This document shows positions 44,471 through 57,240 of a stretch of 64,000 bases of DNA, one piece after another. Each line of letters begins with the position of its first letter. Positions within the stretch are counted from its first letter, which is position 1. The translations under genes and the position numbers were made by a program. A model generated the notes under the pieces. The model searched no databases. It was not told the DNA's origin and saw only the letters and a program-made list of their open reading frames with translations. Source of the DNA: Imbricaverruca yamaguchii (taxonomy: Eukaryota > Arthropoda > Thecostraca > Neoverrucidae); contig JAOTOL010001660.1 in assembly GCA_034440575.1 (NCBI GenBank), positions 4,578,501-4,642,500 of the forward strand, in the 5' to 3' direction.

Positions 44471-44660
44471 CTGCCGAACATACAGCCGTCACTCACCACC
44501 CAGCTCACAAGTACGGCACAGAGGCTGCCGAACATAGTACAGCAGTCACTCACCGCCCAGGACACACATACGGCACAGCGGCTGCCGAACATAGTACAGC
44601 AGTCACTCACCGCCCAGCTCACACACGTATACGGCGTGGAGGCTGCCGAACACGTGCCGG
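44471..44660 (-). repeat. 57-bp splice-junction array (copy II)
   Basis: Counterpart of 30770-30960, with acceptor-like ttcggcag and donor-like gtgagt in each unit. Confidence 0.82.
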
Positions 44661-44689
44661 TATGCAGCAGCTCACAGCGTGTCGCAAAC

Positions 44690-45545
44690 AACAGCACGCC
44701 AGTACCTGCGCAACACCACCTCCACCATTGCCACATCCACCTCCAAAAACACATCCTCCCACACTGCATATGCCGCCGGACGCAGCTATGCAACAGCATT
44801 TTCATAACCACCGAGACCCGCACCCGGTCCAGCATCAGCACCCTCCCATCCTACCATCCCTCCAGCCGCCGGTTCCTGGAGTCCCTCGTCAACGCCACAT
44901 CCTCGACTTCATCGCTCCCCGCTCCTTCCTAACCACCCCATCGCGGACCCGGTCTCCCCCACATCCACCCCATCCCTGACCGGAACTGGCCGTACCCCTT
45001 GGCCACCCTGCCACCAGCCAGCCGGCGCCGACTCCATCACCCTGACGCCTTCCCACCACTCCCTCCCCCGGTCCACGACCCCTGCCCCACCCATCCGGCC
45101 CGCCCAAACCAAGGTCTAGCCCCAAGGCCACCTCGGCCATCACACAGACCACCCACAAGCACACAGTCACCGCCTCCCGTCAGACCGAACTCCTCATCAC
45201 CTAGCCAACAAGGGTCAAAGCTGCCACTGAAACCTATACCAAAACCTTGTCCAACGCCGCCACCCCGACCTATACCGCCACACCTGTCAAGCCCATCCAG
45301 CAGCGCACCCACCACCCTAGATCAACCAATCCCAAACGAACCTATCTCGCCCACAAGCGCAAATTTCGCACCAGTCGCAACATCATCCCATCACCTCCAA
45401 ATCACCCATCACCTCCACCCGTGTTTCCAGATCCAGATTGTCACCTCTGCCTCCCTCACCACGGTTCCCCTCTCCGGACACCGGATCCAACTTTGCCCCA
45501 AGCACGACACCGATACTACCACATGCAGGCACACCAACAGACACT
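44690..45545. other. C-rich intron tract (copy II)
   Basis: Homologous to 30980-31870, but indels break the long Pro-rich frame into 171- and 182-codon pieces, arguing against coding. Confidence 0.55.
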
Positions 45546-46047
45546 AATCAGGTTGATCAATGGTCTATTTTGTCGCTGGAATAACTGTGTTCCTCCGATT
45601 AAATTAATGTAATTCGAATCAGATTTGCTGCAACAAAAATCATTGATTACCGCGCTCCAAGAAACCCATTTTCGTTGCTCAGTCTTTGTTTCAAGCAGTA
45701 GTCCAGTTACACTTGGTGCTGTGAGCGCGCCCAGTCTGCCTGACGTCACAGCCGATCCGCTGACAGGTGACCGGAGCGTGGTATACCGCTGCGGGCACTA
45801 GCCGTCACTCGGCGACAAGGGTCGACCCTGGCACATGATTGGCTGCCGCACGGTCGATACTGGGCCCGCCACTGATTATGATTGACAGCCATGCTCCCGG
45901 GCATGTAACTTTGCATGTTTGATCATGCGAGTGGCAGCTGTTTGCCCTGGTACCTAACCAGTAACACACCTCTGCACGAGACTCTCGCCACACTATCTGG
46001 GCGGTGACACAAAACTTGACATGTCGACCACGTAAACGGTCGCTCAC

Positions 46048-46190
46048 CTTGGATGAATTACACTTTGGCATCAGCAAGTCTGGGAGCACGTCGGTTGGGC
46101 CTGACGACATTAATTACCAGTTTTTCAAACGTTTCAGCAGAAATTATCCAACGAATCTACTAGCAGCCATTAACCCGTCCCGTCTCGGGG
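46048..46190 (+). pseudogene. LINE reverse-transcriptase fragment (copy II)
   Basis: DELHFGISKSGSTSVGPDDI block as in copy I, now joined directly to the flank at about 46043 because the upstream 1.1-kb segment is missing. Confidence 0.75.
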
Positions 46191-46197
46191 GGGTTAA

Positions 46198-46237
46198 AAA
46201 AACTTGAGGGGGTCTTCAACCGCCCCCTCAAGTTTTT
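46198..46237. repeat. Perfect 15-bp hairpin (copy II)
   Basis: AAAAACTTGAGGGGG, 10-nt loop tcttcaaccg, then its exact complement. Also in copy III but not in copy I. Confidence 0.95.
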
Positions 46238-47074
46238 CGCCGATAGCGGACGAACGGCGCGCGGCAGCGCCCCCAAATTTGGCATACCTTTTCCCACATC
46301 AATTTGACATGCAGATACAAAACTACTAGGTCAGGTCATCTAGGGTCAATTAGTTAGTCAAGTTCAAATGAGGTCACCTCCAAAAAAGTTCAACCAGTCG
46401 TCACGCATTAACGGATGCAGATACTTTAATGAAACTTTCAGCGTTTGCTTATCTTTAGGGATGCAACAAAACGTACGAGTGCAATTTTTTGTTTGTTTTT
46501 GACTACATATAAATTTTGCGTATTTGCCAAAATACAGTTCAAATACAGGATTCTTGCAAAAGTAAGCATTTTTTATTACAGCAAGTTCACTTCCTACAAC
46601 ATTTATCAGTCTACTCTGCCCATTGGAAAAGGAAAATTAACGAAAACGTGAAAACCCAAAATTTTGCAATGAAAAAAAAATTGAGGGGCCGAAAAAATAT
46701 AGCCCTGGTCCATTTCGCCGTCCCTTTCTCATTCCAAACTTTTTCCTCTCATATATCCCCGAAAATGAACTCCCCAGAGTCAAAAACATAATGCAAATCG
46801 CGAAAAGTCGTGAAAATCTAGCCCCACTGGTGAAGTCGCTTTTTGAGGGAAATTGGTTTGGATGGTGGACCCAGACCCTACTCGTCGAGCGCTTTCCGAT
46901 GACACCTCTTTCGTTTTCGTGCGATGCTTAGTTTGGACTTTCGATGGGGGTCTTCAACCGCCCCCCCCCCCGCGGGATGGGGTGTGAGGATTTGACCGGA
47001 AAGACTGCGCGGGTTAACGAACGGCGTTTGCCGGCAGCCGAACGACGGCATTGCTGGCTTATTGAATACTCTCC

Positions 47075-47340
47075 GAAAACAGCTTCGGGAAGTCACATCA
47101 ATGGGGAAAGCCACTGCTACTGCTTGGAGACACAAACCCGGACATGTCAATCACCCATTCGCCAAATGTCCGAAGGTATCTGGACGGTTTGGCTGACTTG
47201 AATGTGCACCAGTTGGCCAGGGACCCCATCCCTCGTCACCCAGACCAACAATACCGGATCATATCATCACCAGCCTGATATGGCTAATAAACCTGTACTC
47301 ATCAGTTGGTGTTGTGTCTGATACGCTGAGCGATCACCAG
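47075..47340 (+). pseudogene. LINE endonuclease fragment (copy II)
   Basis: Counterpart of 34475-34760 (GKATATAWRHKPGHVNHPFA in one frame; the SDH codons again run into the 26-bp array). Confidence 0.65.
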
Positions 47341-47873
47341 CCTGTCGCACGCTGAGCGATCACCAGCCTGTCGCACGCTGAGCGATCACCAGCCTGTCGC
47401 ACGCTAAGCGATCACCAGTCTGTAGCACGCTGAGCGATCACCAGTCTGTCGCACGCTAAGCGATCACCAGTCTGTAGCACGCTGAGCGATCACCAGTCTG
47501 TAGCACGCTGAGCGATCACCAGTCTGTCGCACGCTGAGCGATCACCAGTCTGTCGCACGCTAAGCGATCACCAGTCTGTCGCACGCTGAGCGATCACCAG
47601 TCTGTCGGACGATGAGCGATCACCAGTCTGTCGCACGCTAAGCGATCACCAGTCTGTAGCACGCTGAGCGATCACCAGTCTGTAGCACGCTGAGCGATCA
47701 CCAGTCTGTAGCACGCTGAGCGATCACCAGCCTGTCGCACGCTGAACAATCACCAACCTGTCGCACGCTGAGCGATCACCAGTCTGTCGCACGATGAGCG
47801 ATCACCAGTCTGTCGCACGCTGAGCGATCACCAGCCTGTCGCACGCTGAGCGATCACCAGTCTGTAGCACGCG
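47322..47873 (+). repeat. 26-bp tandem array (copy II, ~21 units)
   Basis: Units acgctgagcgatcaccagyc plus tgtmgc, with variants such as gcacgctaagcg and gacgatgagcg. Confidence 0.93.
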
Positions 47874-48386
47874 ATCCAATGACCAACCTGTGGCATCCAG
47901 TGTGCTGCAGCATGCGACAGTTCGCAAATTTAGGGCGGTGATCGCGAACATATGGAATGTAGAGCTCGGGACGGTGCACTGGGATATAGTGAATTCTTAA
48001 CATGTTTAGGCAACCTCATGGTCTCAATGTGATGACGATCGAGCGTCATTCGTACATTTATGTTGGGCAAGCATTCAGATAGGCCTTCCAATGATTGTAT
48101 GACTGAATGTCCTAAAAGTACTGCATACACACGGATGGACACGATGGCACACACAAAACAATACAATGCATAGCCGTCACACATGTGCGACATGGAGGCT
48201 GCCGAACACAGCACATCATTCTCTCAACGCCCAGCCCGCACAGAAGCGGGACGAGCTCTGCACACACGAGTCTGCACACATGCTCTGTCGCCCACGCACT
48301 GCTATACACGCTCCTGTGCATACGCTCCCTGCACACTGACTGACCAGAGATCAGGACCGCACCGCATTACCGCAGCAGCGACTCAC

Positions 48387-48447
48387 GGTATTGCGGCACA
48401 GATTCAGCGCCGACCAGAAGAGCGGCCAACACGACCAGCGGTGTCAT
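48387..48447 (-). CDS. Secreted 10-Cys-module protein, copy II, exon 1 (signal peptide)
   Basis: ATG at 48447-48445. Signal-peptide-like MTPLVVLAALLVGAESVPQY, then C|gtgagt. 61 nt, same phase as copies I and III. Context gtccaccATGA. Whole gene spans 4.8 kb and encodes 156 residues. Confidence 0.72.
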
Positions 48448-49434
48448 GGTGGACGGCTTTCTTCAGCAACTGCTTTCACGTCCCGTCTTCAGAGGCTGTG
48501 TGCTGGCGACCTGCCTTCAGCGAGCGTGCGACGTTTGTGGCCGTTGTGGCTGCACTTCGTCTGTTATAGCTGCGGCTACAAACCGGTCGGAAATTCCGAC
48601 AGCTGAATGTCAGGTGGAACGAGTAGGGGAGGTGCACCTGGCCGCACTGGTGTGGGGGCGTTTCCGCGACCCGGTAGCGTGTCAGCGGAATGGCTGGGGA
48701 AGACAACATCTAGGCATGCAGCCAGCTCAGAAACACGGCGCGAAGCTTGCAGAAGTTACTGTCCGCGTTGATTGTACTGATGAGTGGCAGTGAATGCGAG
48801 CAAGCCAGCACTAGCTTGCGATGATACACATTCCTTTTCAACTTGTCCAGATTGCGTAACGCTACCTGAGAGTGCCACTGCAGGTACATGTCGGTAATTC
48901 CCCTGCCAGCTTGTGCGCATGTGGGTTTTCCGCTGCCTCCAGTTGCACCTGCAGGTTGCAGGCACACATTGCAGGGTACTGTGCAGTGAGCGCGTCATCC
49001 GGGTGGAAATGTCTCCGTCCAAAGCTAAACAAGCCACTGTTGATTGGGATTATTCTGTTGGCTGGTATTTCCAGACCACTTGAAACCAAGCGCGTTGAAA
49101 CGGTCACTGCTGCTTAGTCATACTCAAGACACAAAATCGAGTCGTGTTCTTCTACTTGTGACAGAATTGCTTTTTCTTCTCACTCTATCGTATATGGTGG
49201 TGTCTTCCAAGACAGATCGTTCGTAATGCACTTCACCAAAAAATCTTGCGTATGCTAAAATTTGATATAGATTTGGCTCTCGTTATCTGAACACGTCTGA
49301 CGGCTAAACAATGGCGCCGTCCTGGCGATAGTGTCGGCGACCAGGTACAGACTCACCAAGCCGCAGTGACGACCAAAACCAGAATTCTGCTTTGATATGT
49401 CCGTCAACATTTGAACCATGAATGGTAGAATTAT

Positions 49435-49710
49435 TTGATGTATCAGTTATTTTCATTTAGCAGCAATGCTCTTTTTCCAATTCAAAAGTATACTAAGAGT
49501 ATACCGCTAATGCAATGGGAGGCATTCCACAGTAACTCAACGGAAAAGTTTCCAAATTGCCGTCCGACCATTTTTGATTTTCTTGAAATGTTGTGTACCG
49601 GGGGTTTCAAGGGCGACCAATTCATTTATGGTGAAGAAAAAATTCGCCCCCAAAATATTTCCCAAGACACAGTCCTTGCATATTTCCAAAAAGTCAATGA
49701 GGAGGCCTAA
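49435..49710 (+). other. 91-codon open frame (copy II)
   Basis: Counterpart of 36692-36967 with the same length and stop; product not recognised. Confidence 0.4.
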
Positions 49711-50194
49711 CTTTGGCGACCTATAACTCCAAGGCCGAGAGAGCTGTCATTAATTTTTTTTGTTGAATTCGGATGAATGAAGGAACAAGTTGGCTATCTC
49801 TGATTTTCTATTTTCTATTTAGTAGGTCACGTGACCTCGTGACCTATCTTTGTGGCGTGGCCTTGACATTTCGGATGCTGAAATTAAAGCTTTCGTGTGA
49901 TGAGCATTTGAGCCCTATTCATGCCTTTTCATATATACGACTATAAATAAAAAACGTGGGGTTCGACATGCAAAAAGCACTTTTGGGGCTCGCAATGTTG
50001 ACAGCACGCTGTTTGCGACCCCTGCCCGCCGATAACTTCGCATCTAGTTGGCGTACGATGTCGAAATGGTCCAGTGACCCCTGATGACGAAACCTGTCAG
50101 TTAGTTTCTGCTACACTGACATCATGTCACAAGGTCACATGATATTGGGCGTTCGAGGCCATCGGAGGTCACGAGCACGTTTCTGGCTATTACT

Positions 50195-51240
50195 TTGCCC
50201 CTAATAACTGCCATCAACATTGCTGTGTGTGATTCAGATAATCGTGACTGCATGATGGGTGAGTGTGATGGGTGTCCCGGCGAGGAAGGTATGATGAACA
50301 TGTTGAACATACTAGTCGAAGAGCGAGACAATGACGATGTTGACAATGAGGAGGAGGTCCACTACAAGCGGTGGGAAAGCACTGACAGCCGCACTCTCCA
50401 AGAAGTCGTCGCAAGCCAGGACGAGTGCATCGAGAGACTGAGCTCCACCATAGTGAAGCTGACAAGTCATCACTTCGAGGCGAAGGCCCAGTCAACGCAC
50501 TCCAAGCATCTGAGAGAGACCGTTAAAGATGGCGAAGTTATTGTACAAGGAGACTTTGCCGATAACTACTCCTTCGTGGTGCAGGATGCCGCCCAAGGTT
50601 TTCACTAGGACACAGCGCAGAGCACCGTGCACCCGTTCGTGGTGTACTGGTGCCAAGACGGAGAACAGTGACACCAGAGCTTCTGCGTGATATCTGACGC
50701 CACAAAGCATACAACTAGCATTGTGCACGCCGTCCTGCGCCAACTGGTACCAGCAATGAAGGAAGAGGTTCCCGAGCTCATGCAAATGCATTACTTCACG
50801 AACGGATGCGCTGCGCAATACAAAAACAAGTACAGCTTCGCGAATATGTGCTATCATGACATCGACTTCTCCGGTGTGACATGTGAGTGGCACCTCTTCG
50901 CCACGTCCCAGGGTCAGGGAGCATGCGATTGTTTTGGCGGCACCGTGGAACGCGCCAAGTACCTCAAGAGCCAGCGGCGTCCGGTAAAAGATCAAATCCT
51001 CACACCAGAGAACATGTACCGATTTCTCGCCGGGCAGCTTGTGACAAAGGTCAGGTTTTTATGTCACAAAAGAGGAAGTGCAGAAAGCTGAGCAGGAGCT
51101 GAATGGCCGCTTCACCAAAGCCGTGACGATCAGGGGGACAAGAAAGCGCCACAGGTTCTGCCCTGTGAATCAGAAAATAATGCGGATCCACGTCCTCTCA
51201 GAAGACAAGACTGGCAAGCATGTCAAGGTGTTGAAGTGAT
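50195..51240 (+). pseudogene. Transposase-like gene, copy II (two nonsense codons)
   Basis: Same protein as copy III. TAG at 50606-50608 replaces Trp in FHWDTAQ, and TGA at 50669-50671 replaces Arg in EQRHQ. It also retains the frame change near 51058 shared by all copies. Confidence 0.78.
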
Positions 51241-51272
51241 ATGCTGGTGCGCTGGTGTCGTATTCTATCGAT

Positions 51273-53254
51273 AAGGTCGCACTGGGTTCAGGGATGTTGA
51301 ACAATCTTCCTGGGAGAATATAATCATGTACAGGCAACATGCGGGAATATCCAGAGTAGAGCTTCCTTTAGAGCTGTGCTCTGTATGTGTCAAAATTCGT
51401 CAAGAAACGCGAGGCTATTTGGGCTCAGAATTCCTGAATTCACGAGGTAATGAGCTGCTCGACCAGGTAAAGCCGGTAGGTGTCTGGGCGGGGGGATCAA
51501 GGCAGCCGAACGCCAACAGTCCTATTCTATAGCTAAAGACCCCGATCAGACTAGCCGCCACTTGGTGACACGTTTGTATAGTAAAACAGGGTAGCGTCAG
51601 CTTAGTACGAAGTGCGTTTACACAGATTGTAGCACACTGAATAGCCATGGGGAAGCTTTCACTTCAGGCCAGATGATTGTAGGACTGGGTGACCCAGACA
51701 GATGAGGTCCTGGCCCATGACCATGAACTACAAACAGCCCAATAAAGGCATGGCCTGGTGGCTGCTCTGGAGAACGGTAAACAGCATCATCAACTGTCTG
51801 GTTGCCCAGTCATATCCTCACAGAAGTATGTGCAACAGAAGTGCAAGAGACGACCTGCGTCATGCTATCGGAGGAAGGCAGTTCAAGACCAGGGCTACAG
51901 GTTCTGGAGCTAGCCGTCCCGGAGACGTGGAAGCACGTCACGTAGCTCCAGGACTGGACTGCTGCGCCAAGTTAACTTCTGGGCAGCCAACTAATTATGC
52001 AGTCATTGTCAAATCGGCGGCTGTTTGGAGGACGTTTGTCGAAAGAAAGCATGTAGTTCGTCGTTTGATTGTCGAAGAAAGCAAAGAAAGCAGAAAAGAA
52101 AGTTGGCATCAGACGGAAAATTCCCGCCATGACGCAGATAACTGGTTCAGCCAGCCAGCACTTATTTCATGTCGATATTTTTGTTTTGTGTTGCACATTT
52201 TAGCTGGAGTGATGACTTCCCGGTGTGTTTTGTGTGTTAGCGGCATGTTTCTTGCAGTTGCTGGGTAAGGTCACATGGTCACCAACCACTCCTGGCCACC
52301 TGGTAATCAGTAACAGACATTCAACAAGAGCAAAAAGAATTCTTCCCGTCCTGTTGACCATGGACCAGACCAATAACTCAGTGAACAAGAGGACGTGAAT
52401 CGCCATCCAAAAGCCCAAGGCCATTTATAAATTTCACTCCACAGATTTTTCCTGCTGGCCTATGCTGCAATTGGTTGTACCAGATACTCCCGCGATCTGA
52501 ATAAGCGATAAGCAGATTTATCGGTCATGCGTGCATTAATTACCCAAAAGGTAGACCGGGGAAGAGTGTTTATTCGTTCGAAGGTACAGATCAGAGACCG
52601 ATGACCCCCATAGTAATCCATATTGCGCTCATGCTCTCTAAACAAAGAGTCGCCACGTGCGAAGCCAGGCGCTTTCAGAGGATTGAACCTTCATAAGCAG
52701 TAATCATTCTCATGTTCCGTTTCCAAAGGGCACGCCACCAACTAGAGCATTGTGAAATGAATTCCCTTCAACAGTCCCTGTGGCGCCATTACTTCATTGT
52801 GCACGCAAATAGGATGCTACTGTGCGATGCTCTTCTTGGAACTAAGGTGTATTGAAACTGCATTTCTAAACGTCATCACCAAAAAAAGACGAAACCCAAC
52901 ATGGTTGCCGTTTTGTAGGACTACCGTTGGTTTCCTTCGCTGTATCAGCCGCAATGCTCGCACTGGAAAAGTATCTGGCCGATTCAGCTCTATGCCAGGC
53001 AACAGGTGATAATGATGGGTGTGATCACGGTTGTAACCGCGTGGGGGGAGGGTACAATTGTAGATATACAATTTTCACTCTATTACCACATCTATAACTT
53101 TGTCTATGGGCGTGTGCTACATGAGAAGGATGGAGATACAACGAATAGAATGTACCCTCACCTTTACTGGTATTGGGATTGACGAAGCTAACTAAAAGCC
53201 AGCCTTGCTGCCGCATATTGGGGAAGAAGGACTAGTCTGGGCGACTGGATAGTG
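51273..53254. other. Inter-unit sequence, no feature recognised
   Basis: No homology to the units and no recognisable coding or RNA. A 188-codon frame at 51702-52268 has no motif I know and starts at a non-ATG or unsupported site. Confidence 0.5.
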
Positions 53255-53428
53255 TCGCTGAATGGAAGCTTATTGTACAAGCAGTTTAATTTCTTCGGAC
53301 AACTGTATTTATGCAAGTACGCGCCTTGTGCATCACAGCTAACGTTACACGGCTTAGTCGGTGCTCAGGCCGTGCCAAAAGTGACGAATGACGCCTATGT
53401 CTTCGTGGCGTGGCAAATTGACGGTTGT

Positions 53429-53640
53429 TCACTCGCGCACAGGCACACACTCCAGTATTGGTGGACAGGGAGCTCGGAAGCACGTCACCGTCTTCTCCTG
53501 GCACCTGTGTCCCGTGGGACAGATCTTGTTGTCGTAGGTCGGCTCGACAACGTTTCGGCAGACCTTCGAAGGCTGTCCGCCGCAGCCACCGCCCTGCACG
53601 TCGCAGAATTCGGCAGGCGGAAAGCAATTGGTGCATCCAT
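53429..53640 (-). CDS. Secreted 10-Cys-module protein, copy III, exon 3
   Basis: Acceptor ctggccgcag, TGA at 53431-53429; two codons longer than copies I and II. One conserved Cys is Tyr (EPTYDNK instead of EPTCDNK), while a new Cys appears upstream (DVQGGGCGGQPSK), so the total stays at ten. Ends ILECVPVRE. This exon is clearly more diverged from I and II than exons 1 and 2. Confidence 0.72.
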
Positions 53641-54138
53641 CTGCGGCCAGGCAGTCAGACCTGTGACGCCCTCCCGGGGAATCGCAGAACGTGAACATTT
53701 CTCTAACTTACGAATAAGGTGCCACTCATCGCAGTGCTGAGCCTCCAGGCCCACCTTGGTGGTGACGCAGGCAAGTCCAGGAAATGACTTACGACTGACC
53801 ATGGCAATGAGACATAACACAGATGCAGGTATCGTCAAATTCTACCAGGTGCGCGACCGGCGTGTGTTCGACACGTGCTAACCATACACTCACGGCTGAC
53901 GGTGCAGACGCGAGTCCTCGTCATAGATCGGCAAGAAAGTTCTGTGCAGCGGATAGTTTGACATGACGGATTTTCACAAATACTCAGGTGCAACACAAAT
54001 AACTGGAGCATTGCAAGCGGAAAACTGGCCTTTTCCCACCACAGCAGCTGGCGGCTGGCGCCGAGTCAATGACCACCGCCAACCTCGCCATGGCTTGGAA
54101 ACTGCACTCCATCGCCAACGGCATCCAGCGAGACGTAC

Positions 54139-54342
54139 CATTTGTATCGACACAGACTGGCTGTGGGTCGCACGGCAGTGTTCTGCAGGAGATCTGGCGC
54201 AGCACACACTGCTGTCCGGTGATGCACGATGTTGCGGCGCAGGTGGGCGGCGGGTCGCGCACACACACCGAGATGTCATTATCCTCCCGACATCTCAGAG
54301 GGGGCAAACACAACTGACGGCCGCACAGGTACGGCGTGGAGG
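54139..54342 (-). CDS. Secreted 10-Cys-module protein, copy III, exon 2
   Basis: 204 nt, acceptor tatgttcggcag, donor AATG|gtacgt. Differs from copy I by G to R before TLPC. Ten cysteines, no lesion. Intron 2 is 498 bp. Confidence 0.75.
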
Positions 54343-54530
54343 CTGCCGAACATAGTACAGCCGTCACTCACCACCCAGCTCACACGTACGGCACAGAGGC
54401 TGCCGAACATAGTACAGCCGTCACTCACCACCCAGCTCACACGTACGGCACAGAGGCTGCCGAACATAGTACAGCAATCACTCACCGCCCAGCTCACACA
54501 CGTATACGGCGTGGAGGCTGCCGAACACGT
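54343..54530 (-). repeat. 57-bp splice-junction array (copy III)
   Basis: Same organisation as 30770-30960, with nearly identical units. Confidence 0.83.
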
Positions 54531-54549
54531 GCCGGCATGCAGCAGCTCA

Positions 54550-55445
54550 CAGCGTGTCGCAAACCACAGCACGCCAGTACCTGCGCAACACCACCTCCAC
54601 CATTGCCACATCCACCTCCACCATTGCCACATCCACCTCCAAAAACACATCCTCCCACACTGCATGTGCCGCCGGACGCAGCTATGCAACAGCATTTTCA
54701 TAACCACCCAGACCCACACCCGGTCCAGCATCAGCACCCTCTCATCCTACCATCCCTCCAGCCGCCGGCTCCCGGAGTCCCTCGTCAACGCCACATCCTC
54801 GACTTCATCGCTCCCCGCTCCTTCCTACCCCACCCCATCGCGAACCCGGTCTCCCCCACATCCAGCCCCATCCCTCATCGGAACTGGCCGTACCCCTTGG
54901 CCACCCTGCCACCAGCCAGCCGGCGCCGACTCCATCACCCTGACGCCTTCCCACCACTCCCTCCCCAGGTCCACGACCCCTGCCCCACCCATCCGCCCTG
55001 CCCAAACCAAGGTCTAGCCCCAAGGCCACCTCGGCCATCACACAGACCACCCACAAGCACACAGTCACCGCCTCCCGTCAGACCGAACTCCTCATCACCT
55101 AGCCAGCAAGGGCCAAAGCTGCCACTCAAACCTCTACCAAAACCTTGTCCAACGCCGCCACCCAGACCTACACCGCCACACCTGTCAAGCCCATCCAGCA
55201 GCGCACCCACCACTCTAGATCAACCAATCCCAAACGAACCTATCTCGCCCACAAGCGCAAATTTCGCACTAGTCGCAACATCATCCCATCACCTCCAAAT
55301 CACCCATCACCTCCACCCGTGTTTCCAGATCCAGATTGCCACCTCTGCCTCCCTCACCATGGTTCCCCTCTCCGGACACCGGATTCAACTTTGGCCCCAA
55401 CACGACACCGATATCACCACATGTAGGAACACCAACAGACACTAA
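54550..55445. other. C-rich intron tract (copy III)
   Basis: Homologous to 30980-31870, with the 369-codon Pro-rich frame open again (54336-55445). No initiator Met and no domain. Confidence 0.5.
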
Positions 55446-55946
55446 TCAGGTTGATCAATGGTCTATTTCATCGCTGGAATAACTGTGTTCCTCCGATTAA
55501 ATTAATATAATTTGAATTAGATTTGCTGCAACAAAAATCATTGATTACCGCGCTCCAAGAAACCCATTTTCGATACTCAATCTTTGTTTCAAGCAGTAGT
55601 CCAGTTACACTTGGTGCTGTGAGCGCGCCCAGTCTGCCTGACGTCACAGCCGATCCGCTGACAGGTGACCTGAGCGTGGTATACCGCTGCGTGCACTAGC
55701 CGTCACTCGGCGACAAGGGCCGACCCTGGCACATGATTGGCTGCCGCACGGTCGATACTGGGCCCGCCACTGATTATGATTGACAGCCATGCTCCCGGGC
55801 ATGTAACTTTGCATGTTTGATCATGCGAGTGGCAGCTGTTTGCCCTGGTACCTAACCAGTAACACACCTCTGCACGAGACTCTCGCCACACTATCTGGGC
55901 GGTGACACAAAACTTGACATGTCGACCACGTAAACGGTCGCTCACC

Positions 55947-56088
55947 TTGGATGAATTACACTTTGGCATCAGCAAGTCTGGGAGCACGTCGGTTGGGCCT
56001 GACGACATTAATTACCAGTTTTTCAAACGTTTCAGCAGAAATTATCCAACGAATCTACTAGCAGCCATTAACCCGTCCCGTCTCGGGG
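55947..56088 (+). pseudogene. LINE reverse-transcriptase fragment (copy III)
   Basis: Same DELHFGISKSGSTSVGPDDI block and same truncation as copy II. Confidence 0.75.
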
Positions 56089-56095
56089 GGGTTAA

Positions 56096-56135
56096 AAAAA
56101 CTTGAGGGGGTCTTCAACCGCCCCCTCAAGTTTTT
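56096..56135. repeat. Perfect 15-bp hairpin (copy III)
   Basis: Identical to the copy II hairpin at 46198-46237. Confidence 0.95.
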
Positions 56136-56974
56136 CGCCGATAGCGGACGAACGGCGCGCGGCAGCGCCCCAAATTTGGCATACCTTTTCCCACATCAAT
56201 TTGACATGCAGATACAAAACTACTAGGTCAGGTCATCTAGGGTCAATTAGTTAGTCAAGTTCAAATGAGGTCACCTCCAAAAAAGTTCAACCAGTCGTCA
56301 CGCATTAACGGATGCAGATACTTTAATGAAACTTTCAGCGTTTGCTTATTTTTAGGTATGCAACAAAACGTACGAGTGCAATTTTTTGTTTGTTTTTGAC
56401 TACATATAAATTTTGCGTATTTGCCAAAATACAGTTCAAATACAGGATTCTTGCAAAAGTAAGCATTTTTTATTACAGCAAGTTCACTTCCTACAACATT
56501 TATCAGTCTACTCTGCCCATTGGAAAAGGAAAATTAACGAAAACGTGAAAACCCAAAATTTTGCAATGAAAAAAAAAAATTGAGGGGCCGAAAAATATAG
56601 CCCTGGTCCATTTCGCCGTCCCTTTCTCATTCCAAACTTTTTCCTCTCATATATCCCCGAAAATGAACTCCCCAGAGTCAAAAACATAATGCAAATCGCG
56701 AAAAGTCGTGAAAATCTAGCCCCACTGGTGAAGTCGCTTTTTGAGGGAAATTGGTTTGGATGGTGGACCCAGACCCTACTCGTCGAGCGCTTTCCGATGA
56801 CACCTCTTTCGTTTTCGTGCGATGCTTAGTTTGGACTTTCGATGGGGGTCTTCAACCGCCCCCCCCCCCGCGGGACGGGGTGTGAGGATTTGACCGGAAA
56901 GACTGCGCGGGTTAACGAACGGCGTTTGCCGGCAGTCGAACGATGGCATTGCTGATTTATTGAATACGCTCCGA

Positions 56975-57240
56975 AAACAGCTTCGGGAAGTCACATCAAT
57001 GGGGAAAGCCACTGCTACCGCTTGGAGACACAAACCCGGACATGTCAATCACCCATTCACCAAATGTCCGAAGGTATCTGGACGGTTTGGCTGACTTGAA
57101 TGTGCACCAGATGGCCAGCGACCCCATCCCTCGTCACCCAGACCAACAATACCGGATCATATCATCAGCAGCCTGAAATGGCCAATAAACCTGCACTCAT
57201 CAGTTGGTGTTGTGTCTGATACGCTGAGCGATCACCAGCC
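56975..57240 (+). pseudogene. LINE endonuclease fragment (copy III)
   Basis: Counterpart of 34475-34760 and 47075-47340, frameshifted, ending in the SDH codons that seed the 26-bp array. Confidence 0.65.

Larger units (their letters stand above)
42157..51272. repeat. Large duplicated unit, copy II
   Basis: Same order as copy I: RNase H remnant, 41-bp array, exon 3, exon 2, C-rich tract, RT fragment, EN fragment, 26-bp array, exon 1, 91-codon frame, transposase-like remnant. Lacks the SINE, transposon and 1.1-kb LINE segment. Ends in ctatcgata at about 51272, where homology stops. Confidence 0.9.

Noticed and set aside
51702..52268. 188-codon frame between units II and III
   Set aside because: No motif, no homologue recognised and no splice or start support; likely chance.
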